DNA of 64,000 nt from positions 1,426,001-1,490,000 of the forward strand of contig NC_009042.1 in NCBI RefSeq assembly GCF_000209165.1, read 5' to 3'. Below are positions 40,958 to 50,805 of this stretch, one piece after another. Made by a program: the position numbers and the translations under genes. Within the stretch, counting starts at the first letter, position 1, and each line of letters begins with the position of its first letter. This DNA is from Scheffersomyces stipitis CBS 6054. Lineage: Eukaryota; Ascomycota; Pichiomycetes; Serinales; Debaryomycetaceae. The notes below the pieces were generated by a model that searched no databases, was not told where the DNA came from, and saw nothing but the letters and a program-made list of their open reading frames with translations.

Positions 40958-42133
40958 ATGTCTGATTCTGCTCCTGCAACCACCCCCATTGCCTTGGGCG
41001 ATTTGTCCAAGTTGGCTGTTCCAACTTTGCCTGGTGTCACCGTTTCAGCTCCTAAACCTGCCGGTCTCTGGTCCTCGAACCCAGTTTTCTCCTACTTGAA
41101 CGATGTCTACATCACAATTAGCGAACACAGAAAGTCTCTTGGCTTGACCAACCCAGGAACCATCGAAAACTTGAACAAGGAAGTTACTCGTGATGTATTT
41201 TTGAACCAATACTTCTTTACTGGTTTAAGAGCTGACTTGAATAAGGCCTTCTCCATGTCTCCAGCTTTCCAAACTTCGCACACTTTGTCCATTGGCTCCA
41301 ACGTCTTGCCTCCCTACGCATTCTCGGCTTTGTTCGCCACCGACGACTACTTTGTCCAAGGAAACATCGACAACGAGATGTCTTTCTCCGGTAGAATCAA
41401 CTACGGCTGGGACAAGCACAACATTTCTAAGGTTACTTTGCAATTGGCCCACGGCCAACCTTCCATGATCCAGTTGGAACAAGACTACCAGGCTAACGAT
41501 TTTTCCATCAACTTGAAGACATTGAATCCCTCGTTGTTGTACGGTGGTTTCAGCGGTGTAGCTGTCGGTTCCTTGTTGCAATCCTTGACTTCTAAATTCG
41601 CTGTGGGTTTGGAAGCCATGTACTCTAAGCAGGCAGGTCCATCTCCTCCAGAATCGGCTGTATCATATGTAGCTCGTTACAATGCTGGAAACTGGATCGC
41701 ATCGGCTCAAGTTCAAGCCCAGGGTGCCTTCATTGCTTCATTCTGGAGAAAGGTCTCTGACAAAGTTGAAGCTGGTATAGAATCCCAAATCGCTGCTACT
41801 TTCAAACAAGTCACCGATCCTTTGATGGGTACACCTATTGGATTTGAACCTGTTTTCGAGGGCCAGACCACTATTGGTGCCAAGTATGAATACCGTTCTG
41901 CCGTTTTCAGAGGTCAATTGGATTCCAACGGTAAGGTCTCTGCCTTCTTGGAAAAGAGAGTTTTGCCTACTGTCTCTTTATTGTTCTCTGGAGAAATTGA
42001 CCACTCCAAGCAACTGTCGCAGTTGGGTTTGGGCTTGCAATTCGAGGCTGCCGGTAACGAACAGTTGATGTTGATGCAACAGGGCTTGGTTGACGCCAAC
42101 GGAAACCCTGTGCCAGGTGCTCCACAACCATAA
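40958..42133 (+). CDS. TOM40: Mitochondrial outer-membrane import channel Tom40
   Basis: 391 residues, similar to yeast Tom40 (387). It is the 19-strand beta-barrel pore of the TOM complex through which nearly all nuclear-encoded mitochondrial proteins pass. The N-terminus is short, Pro/Ala-rich and cytosolic or inner-pore; the Porin_3-type barrel follows, with NPVFSYLNDVYxxISEHRKSLGLTNPGTIENLNKEV leading into it and the alternating pattern of strands including VQGNIDNEMSFSGRINYGW and SLLFSGEIDHSKQLSQLGLGLQFE near the beta-signal end. One in-frame CTG codon occurs at residue 353. The gene is next to INP1 as in S. cerevisiae (YMR203W-YMR204C). Confidence 0.95.
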   Translation: MSDSAPATTPIALGDLSKLAVPTLPGVTVSAPKPAGLWSSNPVFSYLNDVYITISEHRKSLGLTNPGTIENLNKEVTRDVFLNQYFFTGLRADLNKAFSMSPAFQTSHTLSIGSNVLPPYAFSALFATDDYFVQGNIDNEMSFSGRINYGWDKHNISKVTLQLAHGQPSMIQLEQDYQANDFSINLKTLNPSLLYGGFSGVAVGSLLQSLTSKFAVGLEAMYSKQAGPSPPESAVSYVARYNAGNWIASAQVQAQGAFIASFWRKVSDKVEAGIESQIAATFKQVTDPLMGTPIGFEPVFEGQTTIGAKYEYRSAVFRGQLDSNGKVSAFLEKRVLPTVSLLFSGEIDHSKQLSQLGLGLQFEAAGNEQLMLMQQGLVDANGNPVPGAPQP

Positions 42134-42592
42134 ATGCCTAAATCACCATAAAAGCTTAATAGACACAACAATAATCATGATGAATCATATGCTGGATTGA
42201 ATATGAATCTGGAATATCCAATACTTACCACCCAGGGCTTCTGCTCTCATTCTCACCATGTTCATACTATAACCATGGGTGTTCCAGGGTCGTAGTCCCA
42301 GCTTCTCATTATCATTTCAAAATTAATACGTCTATTTGTTTATGATTTTTTAATGATCTTGAATGAGAATCTTATATAAAATGCACAACTTCTTTGTATA
42401 TATTAATATAAAACTTTACAGCGTATGAATGTTATTACACATGTAGAGAAGAATTGATGCAAAACAATAAGGATGCAATTCTGATAAAGCTTGTAAATAC
42501 GTTTGAAAAGAGATACTATCCAAATACTACCATGTCTAATGTACATTTTTGATGCGAATACGCTATAAATAGAATAAATAACAATAAATAAA
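42134..42592. other. Intergenic region between convergent TOM40 and INP1
   Basis: Only 3' flanking sequence, A/T-rich, with AATAAATAAC-like polyadenylation-type tracts near 42575-42595. No gene seen. Confidence 0.5.
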
Positions 42593-45112
42593 TCACCATC
42601 CAAACAAGCGAGAAGCAAAGCTGGTACTCTTGGGAATCGGAGTGTTTCTAACTTCCCGCAACCCATTCGTGTTGGCATTGACAGAATTCACCGGTCTTCT
42701 GGAACTGATCAATTTGTAGATCTCGGTGGAGTCGAGCTTCAAGTCAACGTTGTTGGAGCTAGTGTTTGCTGAAGTGTTGGCACTGTTTCGAGAAGTTGTT
42801 CTTTCACTCTTGATACTGTTGGCGTAGCTACTTCTATGGGAAAGATTGTTTCTACTGGTTGGTGTTGGATGGGTGAAATCTGACCGTACATGTGCAGTGA
42901 TGGTAGGCAATCTCTGTGACTTGGACGACTTGGTATCATCATCTACAAATTGCTTCGAGTTTCGCTGTGTGATAGTCCTATAGATATTCTTGTAGGTGCT
43001 ATTCAAATCAACACTTTGAGCACTACTGATACTATAGTTGGATCTGGACTTGGGAATTCTACCAACAGTCTTACTGTAATCAATGTTGGGTTCCATCCAG
43101 TTCGATTCTGTGGCATACAATTCACTGCGAGTAGATCTTCTGGAACGAGAAACTTCTGGACGGGTATTCTCCTGATGAATTCTGTTGTATTCACTTAAAG
43201 ACGTTGTCGGGAAGTCTTCAATATCACCACCACCATGTGACGACTTTTCATCTACATCTATGGGTCCATGGAAGTACGCTCCACGGTTGTAATTGGGCAA
43301 TTTGGCCAACGAGTTGGATGTCACGGAGTGCTGCCTAGAAGGAGGTCTAGACCTAGTAAAAGTGATGGATTTCGTGGTGTTGATATTTTCCTCGTACTCA
43401 TCTAGAAGTGAATCCATGGAAGAGTCCGATTTGTGATCGGCCAGTTTCTGATGTGAATGTGCCAAAACATAAGGATTGGAATGGTGCTGTGGCTGTCCAC
43501 CCAATTGCTTAGGAATTGGTTGGTGTATGTTTGGTTGGGTATATCTTCTACTTTCAGTCTTTTCCGGAACTGTTTTGTTCAATTTTCCGTTGAGGTCCAA
43601 ACAGGCTATCGACGTAGAAAACGAGTGATTTGAAGTCTTCTTCGATAGTGACCAATCAGGAAAACTCAGCTTCTTAGAAGGACTCATGTTGAAGTCAAGC
43701 GATATTTCAGGATATCCATGAGGAGGAGAAATTGGCGCTGAAGGGGGAGATTCTGGAAGAACATTTGATATGCTGGGGAATTGGCATTCTTCAAGAGTAG
43801 GAAGAACGGGAGTAGAATTGGAGTTGTTAGCATCCGATTCGTCAATGATAGAAAGACTTTTGAGTTCGTGAGGCTGGTCGTTAATGTTGCTGGGTGGCGA
43901 GCTTTCTATGGGATAATGGCCAACGCGTGGAGTTTCCGTTTCCTTCGATTTGAAATACAAGTTTCTGTACTTGACAACTCTTTCGAACGAACTCTCCAAC
44001 ACCTCTATGACATTGGGTTCGTCCGAGTTGATGAAGATTTTCCAGTATCGTTCGGGATTTACAAGAGGAAGAATAAACTGGTTGAAGCCGATTCGTAATA
44101 GTTTCTGTTTGGAAAACAACGGGTATATGAAAGATGGTCCGCAAGAAAGGTAGGTGACATCTCCGTTGTGCAATTGAAAGACCTCAAACTCGCCATGTCC
44201 CAATAGTCTTCCCGAGGAGGAATTAGAGTTAGACTCGTTGTGCTGCTCGTCTACGACTATAATCTTGGATGATTTGTATTTGAAGAGGGTTACCTTTTCG
44301 TCCATATTCAAGTTGGCTCTGACAATAGGCTTGTCTGGACTCTCGTGTATAGCCATGCTTACGGGGCTTCTGTTCAGAGCCTTCAAGTTTTCCTTTGCCT
44401 CAGCAATGTACGAGCGCTCGGAAAGAAATTCATCGCTCTTCTTGTATCTCATAATTGCTTGTTTTCTAGGGCTCAAATTGGTAGACTTGGTTGTTTTAAT
44501 GGTTATAGGGGGATCCAAAGATTTCTGAAATGGAACAATTAAATCGGCTGACTTGGCGTTTTGTTTTATTATATGGTTGTTTGGGAGCAAACGATCGTGC
44601 TTTGTAGACTCTTGTATCGTAGAAGGTGAAGAATCATTAGCATTACTTTCAGTATTGATATTTGTTTGGATCAGATCTACACCAACAGCATTTGTTGTAA
44701 GTATTGTGTTCGAATTGAGTGTTGTATTAGAATTAGAGGTCTTCGAAGCATTATTCTGAGTTGAGATACTCTTTTCATCGATTTCGTTGTGTTTATCAGC
44801 GTTGGCTTCGGATATATTATGGATCTTCTTTTTACCCCGCCGTTTTTTCTTCTTGGATAGTATATTTGGCTTGGGCAAGTTCATGTTATTGGTATTATGT
44901 TTGATTGTAGATGTTTGGGATCCGCTCATAGAGCTCTGACTGTTCTGAGTGTCGTGGCTAATATTTTGGTGGACACTGTTGGAGTTGGACTTGTTATTAT
45001 TATGGTTATTATTGTTAGTGAGATTGAAACTGTTTATATTGTCCTGTGATATAATGGCTGGGGTATGGGTCAGCACCAACTGTTGTGAATGGCTGCTACG
45101 TAGAGTGCCCAT
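42593..45112 (-). CDS. INP1: Inp1-like peroxisome retention protein
   Basis: 839 residues, about twice S. cerevisiae Inp1 (420). A folded region at roughly 280-390 contains KVTLFKYKSSKIIVV, GEFEVFQLHNGDVTYLSCG and PLFSKQKLLRIGFNQFILPL with NPERYWKIFI, which resembles the conserved Inp1 domain that tethers peroxisomes to the plasma membrane. On either side are very long Asn/Ser-rich and then Ser/Arg-rich disordered stretches, with a Lys-rich KKKKRRGKKK patch near residue 95. I start at the ATG at 45112 (MGTLRSSHSQQ), the first ATG of the frame. Position next to TOM40 and PFK2 copies the order YMR203W, YMR204C, YMR205C, which strongly backs the name. Confidence 0.82.
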   Translation of the reverse strand: MGTLRSSHSQQLVLTHTPAIISQDNINSFNLTNNNNHNNNKSNSNSVHQNISHDTQNSQSSMSGSQTSTIKHNTNNMNLPKPNILSKKKKRRGKKKIHNISEANADKHNEIDEKSISTQNNASKTSNSNTTLNSNTILTTNAVGVDLIQTNINTESNANDSSPSTIQESTKHDRLLPNNHIIKQNAKSADLIVPFQKSLDPPITIKTTKSTNLSPRKQAIMRYKKSDEFLSERSYIAEAKENLKALNRSPVSMAIHESPDKPIVRANLNMDEKVTLFKYKSSKIIVVDEQHNESNSNSSSGRLLGHGEFEVFQLHNGDVTYLSCGPSFIYPLFSKQKLLRIGFNQFILPLVNPERYWKIFINSDEPNVIEVLESSFERVVKYRNLYFKSKETETPRVGHYPIESSPPSNINDQPHELKSLSIIDESDANNSNSTPVLPTLEECQFPSISNVLPESPPSAPISPPHGYPEISLDFNMSPSKKLSFPDWSLSKKTSNHSFSTSIACLDLNGKLNKTVPEKTESRRYTQPNIHQPIPKQLGGQPQHHSNPYVLAHSHQKLADHKSDSSMDSLLDEYEENINTTKSITFTRSRPPSRQHSVTSNSLAKLPNYNRGAYFHGPIDVDEKSSHGGGDIEDFPTTSLSEYNRIHQENTRPEVSRSRRSTRSELYATESNWMEPNIDYSKTVGRIPKSRSNYSISSAQSVDLNSTYKNIYRTITQRNSKQFVDDDTKSSKSQRLPTITAHVRSDFTHPTPTSRNNLSHRSSYANSIKSERTTSRNSANTSANTSSNNVDLKLDSTEIYKLISSRRPVNSVNANTNGLREVRNTPIPKSTSFASRLFGW

Positions 45113-46018
45113 AGAGAAAGAATCACAGACGAAGATGCTCAGCCAATTGTAGAAGACACAAGACTCGAACCACAAATGTGAAATAGAATATTAGCTGAAA
45201 AAATGGTAGAGTTGGGATTTTGCAAGTCAGAAAAAATCGTACATAACAATAACTCATACAGTCCTGGAACTTCGACAACTGTAAGCGACTTTTAGCTGTT
45301 CACTATTTGGTGGAATATGGAAATTGGGAAACGAAATCTTCTATACCAATTGCTACGTAGATGTGCTATTGGATAGTACTTAGAGAGATATAAGTATCAA
45401 CGGTAGAGTGAAGATGTGCCAGCTTTAAGCCTTCTGCTACTCCAGTGCCCGAGATCCGAGCTTCAATTTTTCCGCGTATCTGTGGGGTTGCAGGTCAAAA
45501 GGAACTCAATCTCGGGAGGCAGAGAGATAGAAGATATCACCAGCTAGAAATACATAGATATAGAGAGAAGCTGAGACTATACAGTGACCACATACGTTAT
45601 ATATATTTCCCATAGTATACTATATATCTGCTTTAGTGCAAACCTTGTCTTCATTAATCTATACATAGTACTAGTGTACATACTGAAGACTAAAATCATA
45701 ATGATAAGCAATGCTGGACCAGTCAACAAGATATCTGGCGAGAAAAGTTTCAGAGTGGAATCATGAACATCGAAAGCTACGTCTCTGAATTGTGGTCCAT
45801 CAAACTAGACAATTCCGACACAGCTTCTTCTGTTCGAATCTCCCATCTCCTTAACTCTTCAGCCCAAATCCTGTCGTAGATCGTAATCCGAACCTGTTCC
45901 TATGATAAATGGTCTGCTCCTTGAAAGCAAACACATAGATCTAGCATGTCCAACTATTACATAAAATTATGTTATTATGCTTTTATGTTGTATCTCTTTA
46001 TGTTCTTATCTCTTACGC
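45113..46018. other. Intergenic region upstream of INP1, 3' side of RBD2
   Basis: No convincing ORF. A GTTCGAATC stretch at about 45832 resembles a tRNA B box, but no matching A box or cloverleaf could be formed around it. Confidence 0.45.
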
Positions 46019-46867
46019 TTACGCTCCTAACACATGACCTTCACCATGGAATTCGGATGCGCTGGCACTTGCTTCAGCAACGACAGAAACACTTGATTCA
46101 ACATCAACAGTGGAGATAGGCGTGTAGCCAGCACTTCTAACATGGGTTGCATCTTCCTCTTTATAGTATACAACGACACCTTGCAAGCACTGAATCAAAG
46201 GATCCACCTTCTTTTCGATCCATAAGATCACCTTGGCTGGAGGATACAACACCTTCATGTAGTCCAAGGCCATGAAGTAGCCTGCAAAGAGCCCTGCCAA
46301 ATGGCCCCAGAATGAGGAGCCAGGCAAGAGGATCATACTGATGAACAAGTAAGCTACTGGAGCGAACAATGTGGGCAACTTGATCTCACTACCTTCTTGT
46401 CTGTACAAGACAATATTGGGACGTACAAAATGCTCCTTGTAGGCCAACCAGGCCAAGAACAGGAACACAAGAGCCGATAACCCAATAGCATGGGTGCCTG
46501 GGTAGAGCCAGTAGCCTGCAATACAGTACTGCAAGGCTGTAAGCACGGCCAAAAGATTCAAGGTGATTCCAGTGTACACAGTGCCATGAGTCTTTTCAAA
46601 AATGGCTAAAGGCTGGAAGAGGGTCAACACATTGAGAAACCAATGGAAGAGTCCAGAATGAAACAAGGGATAGAACGAGACTCGGTTGAGGTCTAATTCT
46701 CCAAGGGCTTCAGGATAAAGTGAGAACTTGTGGCTCAAGGCATTTTCCAGCGCGACATCTACGATTAGCAAGATGAACGTGAACAACAGCAAACCGACGG
46801 TTAGAGCCGGGTAATCGTGTATGCTGGCCGGGTTCGGCAACCATTTCAAATTGGTCCACAGACTCAT
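46019..46867 (-). CDS. RBD2: Rhomboid protease Rbd2
   Basis: 282 residues (S. cerevisiae Rbd2 has 262), a Golgi-located rhomboid-family intramembrane serine protease. Six hydrophobic helices are visible. The family marks are HSGLFHWFLNVLTLFQPL in helix 2, the catalytic Ser131 in HAIGLSALVF and the catalytic His189 in FWGHLAGLFAG, so the dyad appears intact. The C-terminal 60 residues are a cytosolic tail rich in Ser, Ala and Glu. I start at the ATG at 46867 (MSLWTNLKWLPNPASI); the frame is open upstream but without an earlier ATG. RBD2 is YPL246C, again part of the YPL233-246 set. Confidence 0.92.
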   Translation of the reverse strand: MSLWTNLKWLPNPASIHDYPALTVGLLLFTFILLIVDVALENALSHKFSLYPEALGELDLNRVSFYPLFHSGLFHWFLNVLTLFQPLAIFEKTHGTVYTGITLNLLAVLTALQYCIAGYWLYPGTHAIGLSALVFLFLAWLAYKEHFVRPNIVLYRQEGSEIKLPTLFAPVAYLFISMILLPGSSFWGHLAGLFAGYFMALDYMKVLYPPAKVILWIEKKVDPLIQCLQGVVVYYKEEDATHVRSAGYTPISTVDVESSVSVVAEASASASEFHGEGHVLGA

Positions 46868-47628
46868 GAAGATATCTAGGTCCAGAACTGAGTGAAAGAG
46901 TTGATGAATAAAATAGAAAGTTATTGTGTGTTTATCGTACCTAAATTTTTCACCGAAAAAATGTAGGCGAGTCGCGAATTGTATGCGCTGGCTGCGAGAG
47001 AAAAAATACACCAATAATATGAAACTAGGCAGAATGTATGATAAGATAGCAAAACTAAATAAATCAAATAGAGTTCCTCATAGAAAACTGAAATGTAGAA
47101 GACTACTGAAACGTAGAATACAGTTGAGTAGTAGTTCAATAGACGTGTTTGTAGATATGTTGACTATTTGTTAGTGATCTTAGCTTTGCTACCAACTGAT
47201 TCTTCTGAGTATTAGTACAAATCTCTGAATCTTTATGTTATCCAGAGTAATGCCAACTATTAACTATGTACAGCGTTGACACGGAATTGATGGTTTCACA
47301 ACTACCATTTGACTGTCCATCTCAGACGTGGAATCCAAAAACAGAAAGTGTATTTCTATCACCATCTCTTAGTACAGAACACACAACAGAGCAGACTTAA
47401 CTCAGCAGACGTGTATCTCCAAGACCAAAGGCAGGGTCATGTTCGTCTAGTTCCTAATTTCATACTAGACCCATTGACTTCTGTAGTCAGTGAACTAATT
47501 GCGAGGTTAATGTGAAACTCCGATCTTGATAAAATCCATAAAGTGCATGCTTCCAGCATGAGGCATCAGTTTTACTTGTATCTCCAGCTCCACCTCTATT
47601 TCTTTCTCTACTGAAATTTCTTATTCTA
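46868..47628. other. Intergenic region upstream of RBD2, 3' side of MED9
   Basis: A/T-rich with no recognisable gene. A few short open frames show no family features. Confidence 0.4.
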
Positions 47629-48069
47629 CTAGGATGGGACCACAAAGTTAACTGCATCCTCCCTTTCCCTTTTTTGGACTTGTTCCTTGAAGCGGGACAA
47701 GAACTCGTACCTCTTTGCGTTGTTTACTCGCAAGCTCTCGATTTTTGCCTCTCTTGACTTGATCAGCTCATTGATGCCCTCAACTTCCTGAAGATACTGA
47801 CGAAGAGTCGTCAACTTCAACCGCAAGCTACCGGCGTTGTTATCGAAGTCTTTGGCCAGAATCGTGCCGTTTTGTAAGTCGTGGAGAAGATTGAACAAAT
47901 CAGGAAGAATCTCCATTTCCCTCATTTTATCTATGGGATCGTCGTCTTCGTCGTCAGCAGCAACAGCACCATCTTCTTGATCAACATCCATCTTTTCAAC
48001 TTCAGCTTTTGGAGCCACTTCCAAGTTGATTCCGTCGGGAGAGACCGACTTCATTTGCTCATCAGACAT
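47629..48069 (-). CDS. MED9: Mediator subunit 9 (Cse2-like)
   Basis: 146 residues (yeast Cse2/Med9 has 149). After an acidic, low-complexity N-terminus comes the Med9 pattern: a helix ILPDLFNLLHDLQNG, a short linker and two long helices LTTLRQYLQEVEGINELIKSREAKIESL and NAKRYEFLSRFKEQVQ. Med9 is a middle-module subunit of the Mediator coactivator of RNA polymerase II. The assignment rests on helix arrangement and length rather than strong motifs. The ATG used is at 48069. The gene is divergent from ENV7. Confidence 0.7.
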   Translation of the reverse strand: MSDEQMKSVSPDGINLEVAPKAEVEKMDVDQEDGAVAADDEDDDPIDKMREMEILPDLFNLLHDLQNGTILAKDFDNNAGSLRLKLTTLRQYLQEVEGINELIKSREAKIESLRVNNAKRYEFLSRFKEQVQKREREDAVNFVVPS

Positions 48070-48606
48070 CACGAAAAATGGTATAAGAGTTCGTTCAAAG
48101 CGTGATGAGTTATCAAATACGAATTGGCCTCGTTAGAATTTTGCAATACGATGATAGAACTCCGTTCTACTATCGAAAGACTTGAAGGTTTGTATCGTCT
48201 GATTCAAGAGTCGCAATTCAAAAACTGCACACAAGCTTGGATCTCTACAAACGCAAAGAACAAACGTTTTCCTATTGCTGTATAAATAGATTTATTTAGT
48301 TATGGATTGTTTCAGAATTATACGAACTTTCGATTCAAATAAGCAAAACACTCGCCTAGATATACAGCATACGTGCAATTGATATTGGAACTGAACCTCT
48401 TCCTGACTCTGTCAATACTCAATCTAACTTTCGTACATTAGTGACATTAAATTCAATATCCACTCTGTACAAGACCACCATTAGACCAACTTCTACTGCA
48501 AAATTACAGCACTTTTCTTCCCGAAACAGACAATATCAAACAATTGTCATCTAGTATATCTGTTATCTGTCTTTTGTTCATATAATTCATAAATTTAGAA
48601 ACAAAA
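48070..48606. other. Divergent promoter region of MED9 and ENV7
   Basis: TATAAATA at 48281-48288, about 325 bases before ENV7 and 210 from MED9. No gene seen. Confidence 0.45.
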
Positions 48607-49695
48607 ATGGACACCATTCTAGCCTGTCTCAGTGCCTGTCTTCCCTGTTTTCCTGACCTTGCCTCACCCTATGTCTTCCTCAACACCCACAAGTACAAGA
48701 TTGTGCGTCTTCTCGGGGAGGGTGGCTTTTCCTACGTTTACCTCGTGAAATCCAACAACAACTCGCTATATGCCTTGAAGAAAATCAGATGCCCCTATGG
48801 ACTGAATGACGAGACTTACAAAAACGCCATGAACGAAATCAAAAACTACCACCGTTTCGCCAACTCCAAGACACCATACATAATACAGTCAATTGAAGAA
48901 GCCATCGTCAACGAACCGGACGGTTCAAAGACTATCTATGTCCTCTTGCCCTACTTCGAGAAATCGCTCCAGGATATCATCAATGACCTCGTTCTCAACG
49001 ATAGAAAGATGGATCAAGACGAAATCTTGAAAATCGTCATTGGAGTATGCCGAGGCTTGAAAGTCATGCACAACTTCAAAAAAGTGGGCAGCTCAAGCAC
49101 TACTGTCGTTCCAGAAGAGGAGGAAGAAGATCTCTTGCTACCAGCGGGCAGTGATGACGAAGACGAAGTAGTGTCGAATTTGGCCAGCGGAACCGAACTC
49201 GCTGAATTGGCTCCTTTTGCGCACAGAGACATCAAGCCTGCTAATGTAATGCTTTCAGCTGAGGGATTGCCAGTACTTGTAGACTTGGGCTCATGCTCTA
49301 AGGCACGTTTCCATGTGAAAAATCGCCAGCAGGCACTTACTCTAACAGACTTTGCTCAAGAACACTGTACTCTACCATATAGAGCCCCGGAACTTTTGGA
49401 CGTGGAGACAAATGCCAGAATAACTGAGAAAACTGACATATGGTCCCTCGGATGTTTGATCTACTGCTGCTGTTTCGGCTTTTCCCCGTTTGAGAAATTG
49501 GAAATCGAACAGGGTGCAAATTTGAACTTGGCCATTTCCCAGGGCAGATACTCTATCCCAAGTGACAAAAGAGGCTATTCCGACGATTTGATAGCTATAA
49601 TTAAACAGTGTCTTGTGCTTAAGCCAGAGAACAGAGCCGATGTCGACACGATCTTGGAGGCTGCTTTGAGTCTTACCCGAAGTCAAGCATACTGA
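48607..49695 (+). CDS. ENV7: Vacuolar-membrane protein kinase Env7 (STK16/NAK family)
   Basis: 362 residues, close to S. cerevisiae Env7 (364). It is a serine/threonine kinase related to mammalian STK16; Env7 is palmitoylated and sits on the vacuole membrane where it restrains membrane fusion. The N-terminal cysteines C7, C11 and C14 in ACLSACLPCF fit the palmitoylation site. Kinase motifs: LLGEGGFSYVYLV, ALKKI (catalytic Lys), HRDIKPANVML (about 205), DLGS in place of DFG (about 226), APELLD and TDIWSLGCLIYC. DLGS is typical of this family. An acidic insert EEEEEDLLLPAGSDDEDE lies between helix E and the catalytic loop. ENV7 (YPL236C) sits near SUI3 and YAR1, as in S. cerevisiae. Confidence 0.93.
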   Translation: MDTILACLSACLPCFPDLASPYVFLNTHKYKIVRLLGEGGFSYVYLVKSNNNSLYALKKIRCPYGLNDETYKNAMNEIKNYHRFANSKTPYIIQSIEEAIVNEPDGSKTIYVLLPYFEKSLQDIINDLVLNDRKMDQDEILKIVIGVCRGLKVMHNFKKVGSSSTTVVPEEEEEDLLLPAGSDDEDEVVSNLASGTELAELAPFAHRDIKPANVMLSAEGLPVLVDLGSCSKARFHVKNRQQALTLTDFAQEHCTLPYRAPELLDVETNARITEKTDIWSLGCLIYCCCFGFSPFEKLEIEQGANLNLAISQGRYSIPSDKRGYSDDLIAIIKQCLVLKPENRADVDTILEAALSLTRSQAY

Positions 49696-50052
49696 AGCAC
49701 GTAGATAGTCATTAAATCCGAGGGTATAATCACGTGACTAAACATCAAAAACAACGTGAACTATCCACGTATTAGTTTCATGTTTTTCTAATGTACCACT
49801 CCATAAAAAGGGAAGCGTTGAGTCTTGATCGTTTAGCGTGTACAATAGTAGTGTGAACATCCAGTTCTTTTATATCAGCATTCTGCTTGAATTTTAGACG
49901 CATTTTTACAGTACTAATTTTCGAATTTTCACAATATAACATAGATACCATTAGTTTCAATTCGATATACGAAATCAACATTTACAAATCCTAGGAAATA
50001 TTAATTTTCTATTTCATTATATATTCAATTCTATTCAAAGTCATTTTCAGAC
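49696..50052. other. Upstream region of the SRA1-like gene
   Basis: CACGTG followed by AC at 49731-49736; otherwise A/T-rich. No gene seen. Confidence 0.4.
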
Positions 50053-50640
50053 ATGACAAAGTACCAGAGAGGTGATCCTATCCTGGGCTGGAACGATTGT
50101 CCTGTGATGCTTAACACTAGCAACAACAGTTCCAGCACGAGCTTGAAGTCTAAAAAGAAGTTTCAGAGAGTCGGGCTCAATTTCGAGGGCAGCACTACTC
50201 CACAGCCGGGGTTGAATCGTATCCCTTCTTCTACAACGAACTCCTTTGCTTCTGCTCCTCCTTCAAGATCGATAAGTATTTCGAGTCAAAGTAGTATGGT
50301 TGCAACTTCACCAAATACCAGTGACCAAGTCGGCAATAATAGTGTGACAGTCGAATCTACAATTGACTTATTGGAGGACGTGTTTCATATAGGATCTACT
50401 TTGCCAGAAAGAGAATTCAACCATCACAAGACTAAACTTAGTAGTCAGATCAGGACTGCTTCTCTGCTACATTTACGTTTTCTTCATGAAATACTACATG
50501 AGATAACCGAAGTGCAAAACACTGGTGACAAACTGAGTCGTTTAGATTCAATCAAACAGGAAGTTGTAGAGTACATGATGGCCAACGACGGAGTCAGTGG
50601 ATGGTGTACATCACTTAAAAAGGTGATTTCAAGTTTCTGA
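50053..50640 (+). CDS. SRA1-domain-like small protein
   Basis: 195 residues. The N-terminus has GDPILGWNDCPV, close to the GWNDPP motif of steroid receptor RNA activator proteins (SRA1). The C-terminal 90 residues form a helical bundle-like segment (RTASLLHLRFLHEILHEI, then SIKQEVVEYMM and WCTSLKKVIS), resembling the SRA1 C-terminal domain, which is also found at the end of Sec31. A Ser/Thr-rich linker joins them. Function in yeast is not established, and the assignment is by motif resemblance only. Confidence 0.6.
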   Translation: MTKYQRGDPILGWNDCPVMLNTSNNSSSTSLKSKKKFQRVGLNFEGSTTPQPGLNRIPSSTTNSFASAPPSRSISISSQSSMVATSPNTSDQVGNNSVTVESTIDLLEDVFHIGSTLPEREFNHHKTKLSSQIRTASLLHLRFLHEILHEITEVQNTGDKLSRLDSIKQEVVEYMMANDGVSGWCTSLKKVISSF

Positions 50641-50805
50641 AACTGGATGATATAATCAACACATGGCATGGTAGTATCATTATTAATATGCATATCTACG
50701 TTATCAATATATGATGATATGATATTTCTAGACTTATTTATTATACATTGTAAATACTCTACAGATAATCGGAAAGTACTTGTTATATATATACGATGCA
50801 CTGGG

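Noticed and set aside
45832..45850. GTTCGAATC resembling a tRNA B box
   Set aside because: No A box at the proper distance and no acceptor stem or cloverleaf could be drawn around it.
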